Shown: positions 47,273 to 57,529 of the stretch, piece by piece | Layout of the letters: each line of letters starts with the position of its first letter | Position numbering within the stretch: the first letter of the stretch is position 1 | Assembly: GCA_913051655.1 (NCBI GenBank) | Contig: CAJXHI010000011.1 | Coordinates: 1 to 64,000, forward strand | DNA length: 64,000 bases | Source of the DNA: an uncultured Alphaproteobacteria bacterium | Lineage (GTDB): Bacteria > Pseudomonadota > Alphaproteobacteria > Rhodobacterales > Rhodobacteraceae | Direction: 5' to 3' | The notes under the pieces: generated by a model | Seen by the model: only the letters and a program-made list of their open reading frames with translations | Told to the model about the DNA's origin: nothing | Databases searched by the model: none | Made by a program: the position numbers and the translations under genes

Positions 47273-47306
47273 AAAAAAACCCGCTGGTTGTTAGCGGGTT
47301 TTTTTG
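47273..47306 (+). terminator. Rho-independent terminator of rpsA
   Basis: Perfect stem AACCCGCT (47278-47285) / AGCGGGTT (47293-47300), 7-base loop GGTTGTT, followed by a T-run and preceded by an A-run. 25 bases after the rpsA stop. Confidence 0.93.
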
Positions 47307-47532
47307 TCGCTTATTGATTCGGCAGCCTACCAGTCTTACCCATCTTAGTTATGATTATTGCTTCTTATTACAAGCGACCATGCTGCCCAATGCCTGTCTC
47401 AGGCAAAAAAAAGCACATTTTTTACATCTTTTGTTTCAAAATTCCGCCCTAAAAAAAACAAAGAGTTTCCCAACGCCGCGATAGTTTCTATAGTTTGAAC
47501 TATTAATGCAGTGTTTGGCATTAGGAGATAAA

Positions 47533-47817
47533 ATGATACGTTCCGAGCTTATTCAAACTATCGCGGAGGAAAATCCGCATCTATTTCAACGCGATGTTGA
47601 GCGTATCGTGAATGCCATTTTCGAACAAATCACCGACGCTATGGCGCGAGGAGAACGGGTTGAGCTTCGTGGCTTTGGTGCATTTTCCGTAAAGCAGAGG
47701 GACGCGCGCGTTGGTCGTAACCCGCGTACAGGCGAACCAGTGGACGTAAGCGCCAAAAGCGTACCCTTTTTCAAAACCGGTAAGCTCTTGAGAGATCGTT
47801 TAAACGGAAACTCCTGA
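47533..47817 (+). CDS. ihfB: Integration host factor subunit beta
   Basis: 94 aa HU/IHF-family DNA-bending protein, partner of IhfA. Start at ATG 47533 behind [52 protein letters not shown] (~42-61), then the DNA-intercalating Pro in [10 protein letters not shown]. Own promoter likely in 47310-47530 after the rpsA terminator. Confidence 0.94.
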   Translation: MIRSELIQTIAEENPHLFQRDVERIVNAIFEQITDAMARGERVELRGFGAFSVKQRDARVGRNPRTGEPVDVSAKSVPFFKTGKLLRDRLNGNS

Positions 47818-47820
47818 TCA

Positions 47821-48168
47821 ATGCGATATATTTCTTACGTTTTCTACGGAAGCCTTACGACCGTTTTGGTACTCGTAGCAGTCGCAAATCGGTCAATTAC
47901 GGAACTTAATCTGGTCCCTGCGGAACTTGGATTTTTCGGTTTAAACTTCTCAATTTCATTGCCAGTCTATGTTATTTTCTTTGGAGGTATCATATTTGGT
48001 GTGCTGATTGGTTTTGTCTGGGAGTGGATTCGCGAACACAAGTACCGTGCTGAAGTGGCCCGTAAAAGCCGTCAACTCCGCCGCGCGGAGCGGGAATTAC
48101 GAAACATCAAGGGTGAAAAATACGAAGGTCAGGATGATGTCTTAGCGCTCTTGGATGAAACCACATAA
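47821..48168 (+). CDS. lapA: LapA-domain membrane protein
   Basis: 115 aa with two membrane helices (~5-25 and ~42-65), then a basic coiled coil (REHKYRAEVARKSRQLRRAE). Matches the LapA/DUF1049 family, which in E. coli works with LapB in lipopolysaccharide assembly control. Three bases after ihfB, so co-transcribed with ihfB, trpF and perhaps trpB; no lapB beside it. Confidence 0.82.
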   Translation: MRYISYVFYGSLTTVLVLVAVANRSITELNLVPAELGFFGLNFSISLPVYVIFFGGIIFGVLIGFVWEWIREHKYRAEVARKSRQLRRAERELRNIKGEKYEGQDDVLALLDETT

Positions 48169-48171
48169 GCC

Positions 48172-48825
48172 ATGACATCCGATGTCAAAGTCAAAATCTG
48201 CGGCTTGAAAACTGCAGAAACAGTGCAAGCGGCAACAGCGGGGGGCGCAGATTACGTCGGATTCGTATTCTTTGCAAAATCTCCGCGTTATGTGACACCT
48301 CAGGAAAACGCGAAACTTGCAGAATATATTCCTGAAAAGGTGGTCAAAGTCGGACTTGTAGTGGATGCGGATAGCGGATTTTTAGATGACATAATGCGTT
48401 GGGGCGCTATTGATATGCTTCAATTACAGGGCAAGGAAACACCAGCGCGCGTTGCAGAGATCAAAGCGAAAACAGGTTTGCCTGTGATGAAAGCAGTTGG
48501 TATTTCTGAAAAAAGTGATCTTGATGTTTTGGAGCATTATATCGGAATTGCCGACCAACTATTGATCGATGCAAAACCACCCAAAGGGGCGCAATTGCCC
48601 GGCGGTAATGGGCTTACTTTTGACTGGACACTTTTGAGCGAGGAAACAATTTCTGCCCCGTGGATGCTGGCTGGAGGCTTGACGGCAGACAATGTGGCGC
48701 AGGCGCTCTACATGACAGGTGCATCGCAAGTTGATGTATCCAGCGCAGTGGAGCATCAGCCAGGTGAAAAAGACCCAGCCAAAATCAAGGCCTTCATAAA
48801 AAATGCAAAATCAAGGGTGCTATAA
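48172..48825 (+). CDS. trpF: Phosphoribosylanthranilate isomerase
   Basis: 217 aa TIM-barrel isomerase of tryptophan synthesis. KICGLKTAETVQAATAGGAD (~8-27; catalytic Cys), GFVFFAKSPRYVTP, the catalytic Asp in LLIDAKPPKGAQLPGGNG (~125-142), and WMLAGGLTADNV. Three bases after lapA. Confidence 0.93.
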   Translation: MTSDVKVKICGLKTAETVQAATAGGADYVGFVFFAKSPRYVTPQENAKLAEYIPEKVVKVGLVVDADSGFLDDIMRWGAIDMLQLQGKETPARVAEIKAKTGLPVMKAVGISEKSDLDVLEHYIGIADQLLIDAKPPKGAQLPGGNGLTFDWTLLSEETISAPWMLAGGLTADNVAQALYMTGASQVDVSSAVEHQPGEKDPAKIKAFIKNAKSRVL

Positions 48826-48903
48826 TTTTGGCGCTTCATTTGCTTTACCATCACACACAAACAAAGTAGATAGTATAACGGTTTTGTTTTTCCGGAGAGT
48901 TTC

Positions 48904-50136
48904 ATGCCCAACGAGCTTTTTAATAGTTATATGACTGGACCTGATGAAACAGGCCGTTTTGGAAAATTTGGCGGACGCTTTGTATCAGAAACGCTGATGC
49001 CTCTGATCCTTGAATTAGAGCGTCAGTATGAGGTCGCCAAAACCGACCAAAGCTTTTGGGCTGAAATGAATGACCTCTGGACGCATTATGTAGGACGTCC
49101 AAGCCCGCTTTACTCCGCCGAACGCCTGACAAACCACCTTGGCGGGGCAAAAGTTTACATGAAACGTGATGAGCTTAATCATACAGGCGCACATAAAATC
49201 AACAATGTTCTGGGTCAGATTATTCTTGCGCGGCGCATGGGAAAAAACCGAATTATCGCAGAAACAGGCGCAGGTCAGCACGGTGTTGCAACCGCCACAG
49301 TCTGTGCCAAATTCGGGCTAAAATGCGTTGTTTACATGGGCGCACATGATGTTGAACGCCAGGCTCCCAATGTATTTCGCATGCGTCTTTTAGGGGCAGA
49401 AATTGTTCCGGTCACCTCAGGGCGCGGCACGCTTAAAGATGCAATGAATGACGCTTTGCGCGATTGGGTGACCAATGTGCGAGATACATTTTATTGTATC
49501 GGAACAGTGGCCGGTCCACACCCCTACCCTGCGATGGTACGGGACTTTCAATCCATAATAGGTAAAGAAGTCAAAGATCAGATGTCCGCTGCTGAGGGGC
49601 GTTATCCTGATACTTTAATCGCCGCAATTGGTGGGGGATCAAATGCGATGGGACTGTTTCATCCGTTCTTGGATGATATGAAGGTTAATATCATCGGAGT
49701 TGAAGCTGGCGGCAAGGGCGTCACGGATAAAATGGAACATTGCGCCTCTCTGACAGGGGGACGACCCGGTGTTTTGCATGGGAACCGGACTTATCTTCTA
49801 CAGGATGACGATGGTCAGATATTAGAAGGCTTTTCCATTTCTGCTGGCTTGGATTATCCTGGAATTGGACCTGAACACGCATGGCTTCATGACATTGGAC
49901 GGGCGAAGTATGTTTCAATCACGGATAATGAGGCGCTTGAAGCATTTCAGCTTTGCTGTGAGCTAGAAGGTATTATTCCTGCCCTAGAACCCAGCCACGC
50001 AATGGCCCATGTGATGAAGATCGCTCCGGATCTTCCTAAGGATCATATCATCTGTATGAACATGTGCGGACGCGGCGACAAGGATATATTCACCGTTGCA
50101 AAACATCTAAACTTTGATATGGGCACGTTGAGCTAA
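48904..50136 (+). CDS. trpB: Tryptophan synthase beta chain
   Basis: 410 aa PLP enzyme making tryptophan from indole and serine. PLP Lys in [18 protein letters not shown] (~89-106), [31 protein letters not shown] (phosphate cup), and C-terminal [12 protein letters not shown]. No trpA follows; the next gene is convergent and overlaps the stop by 4 bases, so the alpha subunit is encoded elsewhere. Confidence 0.95.
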   Translation: MPNELFNSYMTGPDETGRFGKFGGRFVSETLMPLILELERQYEVAKTDQSFWAEMNDLWTHYVGRPSPLYSAERLTNHLGGAKVYMKRDELNHTGAHKINNVLGQIILARRMGKNRIIAETGAGQHGVATATVCAKFGLKCVVYMGAHDVERQAPNVFRMRLLGAEIVPVTSGRGTLKDAMNDALRDWVTNVRDTFYCIGTVAGPHPYPAMVRDFQSIIGKEVKDQMSAAEGRYPDTLIAAIGGGSNAMGLFHPFLDDMKVNIIGVEAGGKGVTDKMEHCASLTGGRPGVLHGNRTYLLQDDDGQILEGFSISAGLDYPGIGPEHAWLHDIGRAKYVSITDNEALEAFQLCCELEGIIPALEPSHAMAHVMKIAPDLPKDHIICMNMCGRGDKDIFTVAKHLNFDMGTLS

Positions 50137-51125
50137 GCCTGGGAGCGAGGTATGAAATTATCTCGGTAAAACCTATACCAATTCCGACCCATAAGGCAAT
50201 CGACATCGTTCTGAGAAAAACCTATATCGCGTAAACCTTGGGAGATATTGGAAAAATCATTATTTCCCTGAAACCAAAAAGGCATGGATGGAAAGCCAGG
50301 ATTACTGGCTGAACCCTCTCCATAATCAATCTCTTTGCTCCAGCGGCCCACTCGCATCCATTCAACAACACTGTCTGGTTGATCCTGACAAAGGTCTGAG
50401 CCAAGGCCCAAATGTTCAACACCATAGAGCTCTGCGGCGCGAGCGACCATTTCACAAAAACTTTGTAATGTGCAATCAGATTTATCTTTGAGGTGATGTG
50501 GATAAAGTGAAAAGCCCAACATCCCTCCCGCCTCGGTCACAGCCTTGATAACCTCGTGGCGTTTGTTACGCAAAGCCGGCTGCCAGTCGTGGGTATTGGC
50601 ATGCGTTATTGCGATAGGCCGTTCAGAAATTTCTGCGGCCTCTATTGTTGAACGATCTGCTGAATGGCTCATATCCACCACAAGTCCAACACGGTTCATT
50701 TCCTTAATAACCTGACGTCCCATGCGCGTGATACCGGGATCATTAGCTTCATAACAGCCAGTGGCCAAAAGCGATTGATTATTGTAGCTCAATTGCATAA
50801 ACCGCGCACCCAAACTATGCACAATTTCTACTAAGCCTATGTCATCTTCTATTGGACTGGGGTTTTGAAACCCAAAGAAAATAGCCGTACGCCCTGTTTG
50901 ACGCGCTCTGTCAATGTCTTCTGCCCAAAGGCCCTTCGTGATCAGATCTGGATGGCGTTCAAACCATCTGTTCCATGCCTCAAAATTCAATACGGTTTCG
51001 CGAAAATTCTCATGATATGCAATAGTCACGTGGACTGCATCTACGCCCCCTTCACGCATTTCCCTAAAGATTTTTTCTGACCAATTTGCGTATTGTAGAT
51101 TATCTATAATCACGAGATTTCTCAA
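50133..51125 (-). CDS. Atypical M19 (renal dipeptidase-like) family protein
   Basis: 330 aa TIM-barrel metallohydrolase. Conserved M19 residues are kept in [12 protein letters not shown] (~150), [11 protein letters not shown] (~172) and [11 protein letters not shown] (~242). However, the N-terminal HxD zinc ligands are missing ([16 protein letters not shown] where VxDGHNDLP is usual), and the bridging Glu position is Gln ([11 protein letters not shown]). The same VxDNLQYxNWSEKIF variant is known in proteobacteria, including a gene in the Pseudomonas dimethylglycine cluster as I recall. Substrate unknown; not a confident dipeptidase. Convergent with trpB, overlapping by 4 bases. Confidence 0.8.
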   Translation of the reverse strand: MRNLVIIDNLQYANWSEKIFREMREGGVDAVHVTIAYHENFRETVLNFEAWNRWFERHPDLITKGLWAEDIDRARQTGRTAIFFGFQNPSPIEDDIGLVEIVHSLGARFMQLSYNNQSLLATGCYEANDPGITRMGRQVIKEMNRVGLVVDMSHSADRSTIEAAEISERPIAITHANTHDWQPALRNKRHEVIKAVTEAGGMLGFSLYPHHLKDKSDCTLQSFCEMVARAAELYGVEHLGLGSDLCQDQPDSVVEWMRVGRWSKEIDYGEGSASNPGFPSMPFWFQGNNDFSNISQGLRDIGFSQNDVDCLMGRNWYRFYRDNFIPRSQA

Positions 51126-51146
51126 TTCTTTACTAACTATTACATG

Positions 51147-51380
51147 TCATTGCCAAAACATATAGTCAAAATCAAAGAAAAATTCGCGATTATAAAATTC
51201 TAGAAATTTCGAAAGATCATACTTCAAAGCGATATTTCTATCACGATTTTTGATTTTAATTATTTTCCCCTTGTACTGGAACTCAAAATTATAGAACTTT
51301 ACCGTAGCATGCGTACTGCAACTTAAATTTTTTGGGAAAAATTCAAACCATTCTTTCCAATCGTTTGCCGAGTTAAGCAA
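51147..51380 (-). CDS. Small hypothetical protein, doubtful
   Basis: 77 codons with a TTG start and no ribosome site. Lys/Phe/Tyr-rich (VKFYNFEFQYKGKIIKIKN), AT-rich. It could be a chance frame in low-GC DNA or the remnant of a gene. No family resemblance. Confidence 0.2.
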   Translation of the reverse strand: MLNSANDWKEWFEFFPKNLSCSTHATVKFYNFEFQYKGKIIKIKNRDRNIALKYDLSKFLEFYNREFFFDFDYMFWQ

Positions 51381-51438
51381 TGTTCAAAAAAATAGAATTT
51401 GAATATCTTATCCCGGTGGACAAGTTAAAATCAGCACT

Positions 51439-53610
51439 GTGACTATGTTGAATTATTTGAAATTGAGTAATCTTCCAGCGGTGCAGGGGCTTTCTCAGGC
51501 AAGCCACGATCTCAGTCGCAAGGTCCACATCTCTTACTATGTAACGGTTTTTTTTTTCCTGATTTCATCTATATTGAGTGTTAATTTTGCATTACTTGAA
51601 GATACTGTTGGGACGATCAGATGTAGCTTATTCTCAATAAGCCTTCTGATCGCTCTTGTTTTATTTCGGATCAAACAACATAAATTTGCGCGTGTTGTTT
51701 GGGTCTTAAGCTGTAATTTAGCAATTGTTTTGGCCCTTCCGTTTGCAAATCCGGGCGAAGACAGGGATCTCTTGTTCTTAATCCTCATTGCACTGCCTTT
51801 TTTGATCTTTTCTCGAGAAAAAGAACCGTACCTTTTATATATTTCATTTTTTCTACCAGTTTTGCTTTGGGTATTTTGTATGTCCTTTGGTGTCGTAGGC
51901 GCGTCTATGGCCATCTTTGGAATCCCATTGTTGCCGTCCGCGATCGATATAGACATTTTGAACAGAGCAATTCAGGTCACAGTTGGCACATCTTTGGTCG
52001 TCGTAATTGGCATCTTTGCCTATGTCACCTCGCGCACCTCGCAGGACCTTTATCTGGCCAATAAAAAGGCGCAACTGGCCTTTAAGAAAAAGCACGAGTT
52101 TCTCGCCACTATGAGCCATGAAATTCGCACTCCAATAAGCGGAATTGTGGGAATGATTGAAGTCATGGAAATACTGCTCCAATCTGAGGAACAAAAACGG
52201 GCGGTTGAGATAATCCGTAATTCCTCGTTTTCATTGTTACGCATTATTGATGATATACTGGATGCGAACCAAATCGACCGAGCAGAATTTGATATTCAGG
52301 CGTCAAAAACAGAGCTCCGGTCCATCGTCGAAGGGGCGGTGGTGACCCTTCAAACCATGGCAGATCAGAATGGAGTGCGTCTTGCACTCTGTATAGATCC
52401 AGATGTCCCACAATGGACATTGGCAGATCCTGGGCGATTACGGCAAATCATTCTGAACGTTTTGAGCAACGCTATTAAATATACCGCAGATGATTTAATT
52501 GGTTGCACGGGATGGGTTTATATTTGCCTCAAACCGAGCACGAACGGCAATCTGATCCTTCAAATAGAAGACGAAGGCATTGGCATGACAGAAGATTTGC
52601 AAAATAAACTCTTTCAGCCATTTATTCAGGGTGAAATGACCACAAGCCGCCGGGTGGACGGAACAGGGCTTGGGCTTACAATTACAAAACGACTTGTGCA
52701 GCAGATGGGCGGAGAAATTCTAACCACCAGCACTGTTGGCAAAGGCACAAAGGTCTGTATTTTCTTACCGCTGCAGGCTTTGTCATCGTCCCCGAAAAAC
52801 ACAAATCTCAAAAAGTTGAATATCGTTTATGTCAAAGGCCTCAATCAGGTTCGCCTCTGGCATTTTTCTGCAAGCCTTAAAAAAATGGGGATGACTTTCG
52901 TTGAACCTCCACTTTTAGATAATGGCTTGCCTATTATTGATAGAACTAAGCAAAATCAAATTTACTGTCTCCACTCCGAAGAAGACAACGAGATTGAATA
53001 CTGGAAAAGCCACATCCAGAAACAAGCGGAAAACCCCTCATTTATTTTATTTTCGCACAAAAGAACGGAAAAATTCGGGCGACTAGAACCCAATGTGATC
53101 CGCATCCAGTCAAACCCTGTCCTGCATTCAGAAATGTTCGCAGCCCTTTATTTACTTACGGATAGCAATAGCTCCACATACACAGCACCTGTTACAGAAT
53201 TGGATACTCCACAGCAGCCAGAAAAACCACAGGGAGATATCAAACTTCTGATAGTAGAAGATAACGCAATAAACCGGATTGTTTTGCTCAAACAGTTGGA
53301 GGTGTTGGGCTATGCTGCTGATGCTGCCGAAAATGGAGAAGACGGTTTGAAACTTTGGCAAAGCGGTGGATACAATGCCATTCTGACCGACTGCAACATG
53401 CCCATCAAAGACGGTTTTGAAATGGTACGTGACGGGCGGCTTTGGGAAGAGGAGCGATCAAAACCACGACTTCCAGTCATTGCCATTACTGCAAATGCGT
53501 TGAAGGGCGATGAAAACGAATGTGTGGATGCAGGTATGGATGATTATCTTGCAAAGCCGATTGAAATCAGATCACTTGAACAAAAATTAGCTAAATTCCT
53601 TCAATCTTAA
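51439..53610 (+). CDS. Hybrid sensor histidine kinase
   Basis: 723 aa membrane kinase. Six hydrophobic helices (~30-200) form a sensor with no known ligand domain. HisKA with the phospho-acceptor His in FLATMSHEIRTPISG (~226-240), then HATPase with NVLSNAIKYT, DEGIGM and GTGLGLTI. A ~120-residue segment follows that looks like a decayed or pseudo-receiver (no Asp pocket), then a true C-terminal receiver with Asp in ILTDCNMPIKDGFEM and Lys in DYLAKPIEI. Start GTG 51439 or ATG 51445; ribosome site weak. No response-regulator gene adjacent, so its output partner (often an Hpt protein) is elsewhere. Confidence 0.88.
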   Translation: MTMLNYLKLSNLPAVQGLSQASHDLSRKVHISYYVTVFFFLISSILSVNFALLEDTVGTIRCSLFSISLLIALVLFRIKQHKFARVVWVLSCNLAIVLALPFANPGEDRDLLFLILIALPFLIFSREKEPYLLYISFFLPVLLWVFCMSFGVVGASMAIFGIPLLPSAIDIDILNRAIQVTVGTSLVVVIGIFAYVTSRTSQDLYLANKKAQLAFKKKHEFLATMSHEIRTPISGIVGMIEVMEILLQSEEQKRAVEIIRNSSFSLLRIIDDILDANQIDRAEFDIQASKTELRSIVEGAVVTLQTMADQNGVRLALCIDPDVPQWTLADPGRLRQIILNVLSNAIKYTADDLIGCTGWVYICLKPSTNGNLILQIEDEGIGMTEDLQNKLFQPFIQGEMTTSRRVDGTGLGLTITKRLVQQMGGEILTTSTVGKGTKVCIFLPLQALSSSPKNTNLKKLNIVYVKGLNQVRLWHFSASLKKMGMTFVEPPLLDNGLPIIDRTKQNQIYCLHSEEDNEIEYWKSHIQKQAENPSFILFSHKRTEKFGRLEPNVIRIQSNPVLHSEMFAALYLLTDSNSSTYTAPVTELDTPQQPEKPQGDIKLLIVEDNAINRIVLLKQLEVLGYAADAAENGEDGLKLWQSGGYNAILTDCNMPIKDGFEMVRDGRLWEEERSKPRLPVIAITANALKGDENECVDAGMDDYLAKPIEIRSLEQKLAKFLQS

Positions 53611-53881
53611 AAACAGAATATGGCTTAAAAAAAGTTTATAAACTATTCTTAGTTTGGTCACCGTTGCGCTATGAAATATGGCTCCGGTTTTTTTCTTTGA
53701 ACTTCAAATAATTTGTAAGATTAGAGCTACAAAGCGGGTAGGTATGATCGCAATTCTCAGAAATCGTAAGCTCAATCAGTTTGCGAGACAGATCATCCGA
53801 CATTCTACTTTCTGCGACTTACGATCTCAAAAAAATTAAATTCAAAGCCACTATTTACGAAGTATGTCTTATATTCAACGA

Positions 53882-56677
53882 TCAATGGGCCTCAGCCCAA
53901 TTGGTACCTTTTCCTGCATCAACCACCAGAGGAACATCCAAACGCAGAACCGGTTCTGCGGCCCCCTCCATCACGGCCCTTACGCTGTCGATCAAAGGGT
54001 CTACCGCATCTGAATCTACTTCGAACAGCAGTTCATCATGGACCTGCAAAAGCATTTTGGCAGACAAGTGGGCAATCGCCTCTGGCATACGTACCATTGC
54101 GCGGCGGATAATATCCGCAGCCGCCCCTTGAATGGGAGCATTAATGGCAGCGCGTTTTGCAAATCCCGCTGTTGGACCTTTCGCGTTTATCTCAGGCGTG
54201 TGAATCACTCGACCAAAGAGTGTTTCAACTCGGTTGTGTTTCTTGGCAAATTCGACCGTTCTGTGCATATATTCACGGATTTCCGGAAAACGTTCAAAAT
54301 AGCGATCTATAAAGCCTTGCGCCTCTGCGCGTGGAATGCGTAGGTTTCGTGCGAGGCCAAAACCCGAAATCCCGTATATCACGCCAAAATTGATAGCCTT
54401 TGCCTTCCGACGAATGTCAGCGGTCATCCGATTGAGGGGTACATCAAACATTTCAGATGCTGTCATCGCATGAATATCCAACCCATCACGAAACGCTTGT
54501 TTCAGGCTTTGTATCCCTGCCACGTGGGCCATTATGCGCAATTCGATCTGGCTGTAATCCAAACTGACGAGTACTTTGCCTTCCTCAGCGACAAAAGCCT
54601 CTCTGATGCGCCGCCCGTCTTCACTGCGCACAGGGATGTTCTGTAAATTAGGATCGGTCGAGGCGAGCCGCCCAGTGTTGGCCCCCGCAATCGAATAAGA
54701 TGTGTGCACACGTCCAGTATTAGGATTGATGTGATCCTGCAAAGCATCTGTATAGGTGGATTTCAATTTGCTCAATTGACGCCAGTCCAAAACACGTTTG
54801 GGCAAATTGTGGATCATCGCTAGATCCTCAAGGACATCCGCACCCGTAGCATAGGCTCCCGTTTTGCCTTTTTTACCGCCTTCATAGCCGAGCTTGTCAA
54901 ACATTATCTCGCCCAATTGCTTGGGACTTCCGACGTTGAAGCTTTCACCGGCCATCTCTTGAATTTCAGCCTCCAGTTCAGCCATTTTTTGAGCAAATGT
55001 ATTTGACATGCGCGACAACGTATCACGATCGACTTTAATACCAGTCATTTCCATTTTGGCCAGAATCGGGACAAGGGGTCTTTCGAGCGTTTCATAAACC
55101 CGCGTTACGCGAGTTTGATGGAGACGCGGTTTCAGCGTTTGCCACAGGCGGAGAGTTACATCTGCATCTTCTGCAGCGTAGGGCGTCGCATCGCTGATGC
55201 TGACCTTGTCAAAGGTGATTGCGGATTTTCCACTGCCCAAAAGTGGTTTAATGGGAATAGTATCATGGGATAGATATCTTTCCGATAAAGCATCCATTCC
55301 GTGACCATGTAATCCCCCGTGAAGCGCATATGATATCAACATCGTGTCATCAATCGGGGCCAACGTGATCCCGTGACGCGCAAAAATTTTCGAGTCATAT
55401 TTCATATTCTGCCCAATTTTCAAAACCGCTGGGTTTTCCAAAACAGGTTTCAGCGCCCGCAAGACATCCTCCAGCGGCAATTGGTCTTCAGCAAGTACTG
55501 CGCTTCCAAAAAGATTATCGCCCCCATCGACTTTGTGAGTCAGCGGGATGTAACAAGCTTCCCCTGCCTCAACACAAAGCGAAATACCGACCAGTTCTGC
55601 GCGCATTTCATCAAGTGATGTGGTTTCAGTATCAACCGCCACATATCCACTTTCGTTAATCTGGCTAATCCATTGTTCCAGCGCCTCCATGCTGCGCAGA
55701 GCTTGATATTCGCTTGCATCGAAAGGAACAGCGGGCAGAGCATTCTCTGCTGATTCCACCTGCGTAGATTCCTCAATAACCGGTACGTCCATGCCTAATT
55801 TATCGGCAATACGGCGGGTGAGGGTGCGTAACTCCATATCCTTCAGAAAATTCAAAAGTATTTCTGGCTCCGGCTCGCGCACCTCAAGGTCATCAAGCGT
55901 AAACTCAAGTGGGGTTTGAGTATCTAAAGTCACAAGTTTTTTGGACAATCTAATTTGCTCGGCGTATTTAATCAGAGTTTCACGACGTTTGGGCTGTTTG
56001 ATCTCTCCTGCTCTTCGCAAAAGCGTTTCAAGATCACCAAATTCATTGATCAAAAGAGCCGCTGTTTTAACGCCAATGCCCGGCGCGCCTGGGACATTAT
56101 CGACGCTGTCACCAGCCAATGCCTGTATATCCACAACCCGTTCTGGGAAGACACCGAATTTTTCAAATACTCCGTCCCGATCAATGGTACGGTTTTTCAT
56201 CGCGTCATACATTTCAACGCCGCTGCCCACCAATTGCATAAGATCTTTGTCAGAACTTATGATCGTTACACACCCCCCCGCTTCACAAGCTTGCACGGCA
56301 AGGGTTGCAATTATATCATCAGCTTCATATCCTTCGATCTCTTCACACGAGATATTAAAGGCCAAGGTTGCCTGACGCGTCAGTGGTATCTGAGGCCGTA
56401 GATCTTCGGGCATTTCATCACGATTGGCTTTGTATTGATGATAAAGTTCGTTACGAAATGTGTGACTTCCTTTGTCAAAAATGACGGCGACATGGGTCGG
56501 GGCATTAGCACCATGGTTGCTCTCTACATAACGCTGCAACATATTACAAAACCCGCTAACTGCGCCAATTGGCAAGCCGTCAGATTTTCGTGTTAATGGT
56601 GGCAAGGCATGATAAGCGCGAAAAATGAATGCAGATCCGTCGATCAGATGAAGATGATGTCCCTTGCCAAAATTCAT
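53882..56677 (-). CDS. polA: DNA polymerase I
   Basis: 931 aa repair/replication polymerase. 5' nuclease domain (~1-300; LIDGSAFIFRAYHA, GYEADDIIATLA, ALAGDSVDNVPGAPGIG). A 3'-5' exonuclease domain (~340-520) with its catalytic DxE in VAVDTETTSLDE, so proofreading looks intact. Polymerase domain (~550-931) with LVSLDYSQIELRIMAHVAG, the O-helix RRKAKAINFGVIYGISGFG, and LQVHDELLFEVD. Monocistronic. Normal family length. Confidence 0.96.
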   Translation of the reverse strand: MNFGKGHHLHLIDGSAFIFRAYHALPPLTRKSDGLPIGAVSGFCNMLQRYVESNHGANAPTHVAVIFDKGSHTFRNELYHQYKANRDEMPEDLRPQIPLTRQATLAFNISCEEIEGYEADDIIATLAVQACEAGGCVTIISSDKDLMQLVGSGVEMYDAMKNRTIDRDGVFEKFGVFPERVVDIQALAGDSVDNVPGAPGIGVKTAALLINEFGDLETLLRRAGEIKQPKRRETLIKYAEQIRLSKKLVTLDTQTPLEFTLDDLEVREPEPEILLNFLKDMELRTLTRRIADKLGMDVPVIEESTQVESAENALPAVPFDASEYQALRSMEALEQWISQINESGYVAVDTETTSLDEMRAELVGISLCVEAGEACYIPLTHKVDGGDNLFGSAVLAEDQLPLEDVLRALKPVLENPAVLKIGQNMKYDSKIFARHGITLAPIDDTMLISYALHGGLHGHGMDALSERYLSHDTIPIKPLLGSGKSAITFDKVSISDATPYAAEDADVTLRLWQTLKPRLHQTRVTRVYETLERPLVPILAKMEMTGIKVDRDTLSRMSNTFAQKMAELEAEIQEMAGESFNVGSPKQLGEIMFDKLGYEGGKKGKTGAYATGADVLEDLAMIHNLPKRVLDWRQLSKLKSTYTDALQDHINPNTGRVHTSYSIAGANTGRLASTDPNLQNIPVRSEDGRRIREAFVAEEGKVLVSLDYSQIELRIMAHVAGIQSLKQAFRDGLDIHAMTASEMFDVPLNRMTADIRRKAKAINFGVIYGISGFGLARNLRIPRAEAQGFIDRYFERFPEIREYMHRTVEFAKKHNRVETLFGRVIHTPEINAKGPTAGFAKRAAINAPIQGAAADIIRRAMVRMPEAIAHLSAKMLLQVHDELLFEVDSDAVDPLIDSVRAVMEGAAEPVLRLDVPLVVDAGKGTNWAEAH

Positions 56678-57048
56678 GCCAAATGGTCCCTTCCAATAAC
56701 GTATGAACAGTCCAATACCTATAGAGAAACAAGTGGTTTGACCATTGAATTTTGCAAATAGTGTTACTGCGAAATTATCATAAATTAGCCTTATTGCTGC
56801 TACCTTTCAAAGTATGACATTACATCAGAAAGCAGTGCACAAGGCTATCACAAGCATGTAATAAACACTTATTAATTATTTTAACGCCGTCAATTTTTCT
56901 ATACGCAAGAATATAAAAAAGCACTTTAAGGTTAGCAACTGGGCTTAAAAAGCTATGTTTTTCGCTTTTTGCGCCCCTTTTGAATCACATAAATCAACCG
57001 TTAATGAACCTATGAGTTGAAATCCTCAAAGCTGCTGGAGGCATTTTT
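56678..57048. other. Intergenic region upstream of polA and zinc-ribbon gene
   Basis: Divergent spacer of about 370 AT-rich bases, presumably holding both promoters. No hairpin, repeat or small gene stands out. Confidence 0.5.
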
Positions 57049-57306
57049 ATGGAAATATTTTGTCCCACTTGCCGTGAAGGGTACCGAATTCCCACCGCGA
57101 GTGTACCAAAGGCAGCGCGCATGGTCGTATGTAATTCCTGCGGCACAGCTTGGAAGCAGTTTTTTGACGAAAAACCCAAGTTGGAAAGTCGCGATATTAC
57201 ACCAAAAGCCCTTGAAATAGCGTCTTTGAGACGCCCTAGCTATTCCAAAGTCGTTCTTCAGATTTTGCGCGAAGAAGCCGCACTTGAAACGAAGCTTCGC
57301 ACGTGA
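57049..57306 (+). CDS. Small zinc-ribbon protein (MJ0042 type)
   Basis: 85 aa. N-terminal zinc ribbon with two Cys pairs (FCPTCREGYRIP and VVCNSCGTAWKQF), typical of alphaproteobacterial zinc-ribbon proteins that in longer forms carry a C-terminal DUF3426 domain, absent here. The C-terminal half is basic and helical (RRPSYSKVVLQILREEAALE). Possibly a small regulator. Precedes the sigma-54 activator by about 220 bases on the same strand. Confidence 0.75.
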   Translation: MEIFCPTCREGYRIPTASVPKAARMVVCNSCGTAWKQFFDEKPKLESRDITPKALEIASLRRPSYSKVVLQILREEAALETKLRT

Positions 57307-57529
57307 GTTTTTTTTTAATTCAAAGATTGTAAATTCCAATCTTTTCGAAAAACCCACCGACCCCTAGACGGACGTCTATTTGAAATACAAAAGGGACTTA
57401 CTTATATCCTGACTGGCTAATTCTCTTTGGACGAAAATCAGGTATTTTTCATATATGAAGACATGGTATCCTGTCGTTAGAATGGGAGCCACGAGGCTAT
57501 CGACGGTAGGTTTTGAAAAGAGGTCCACG

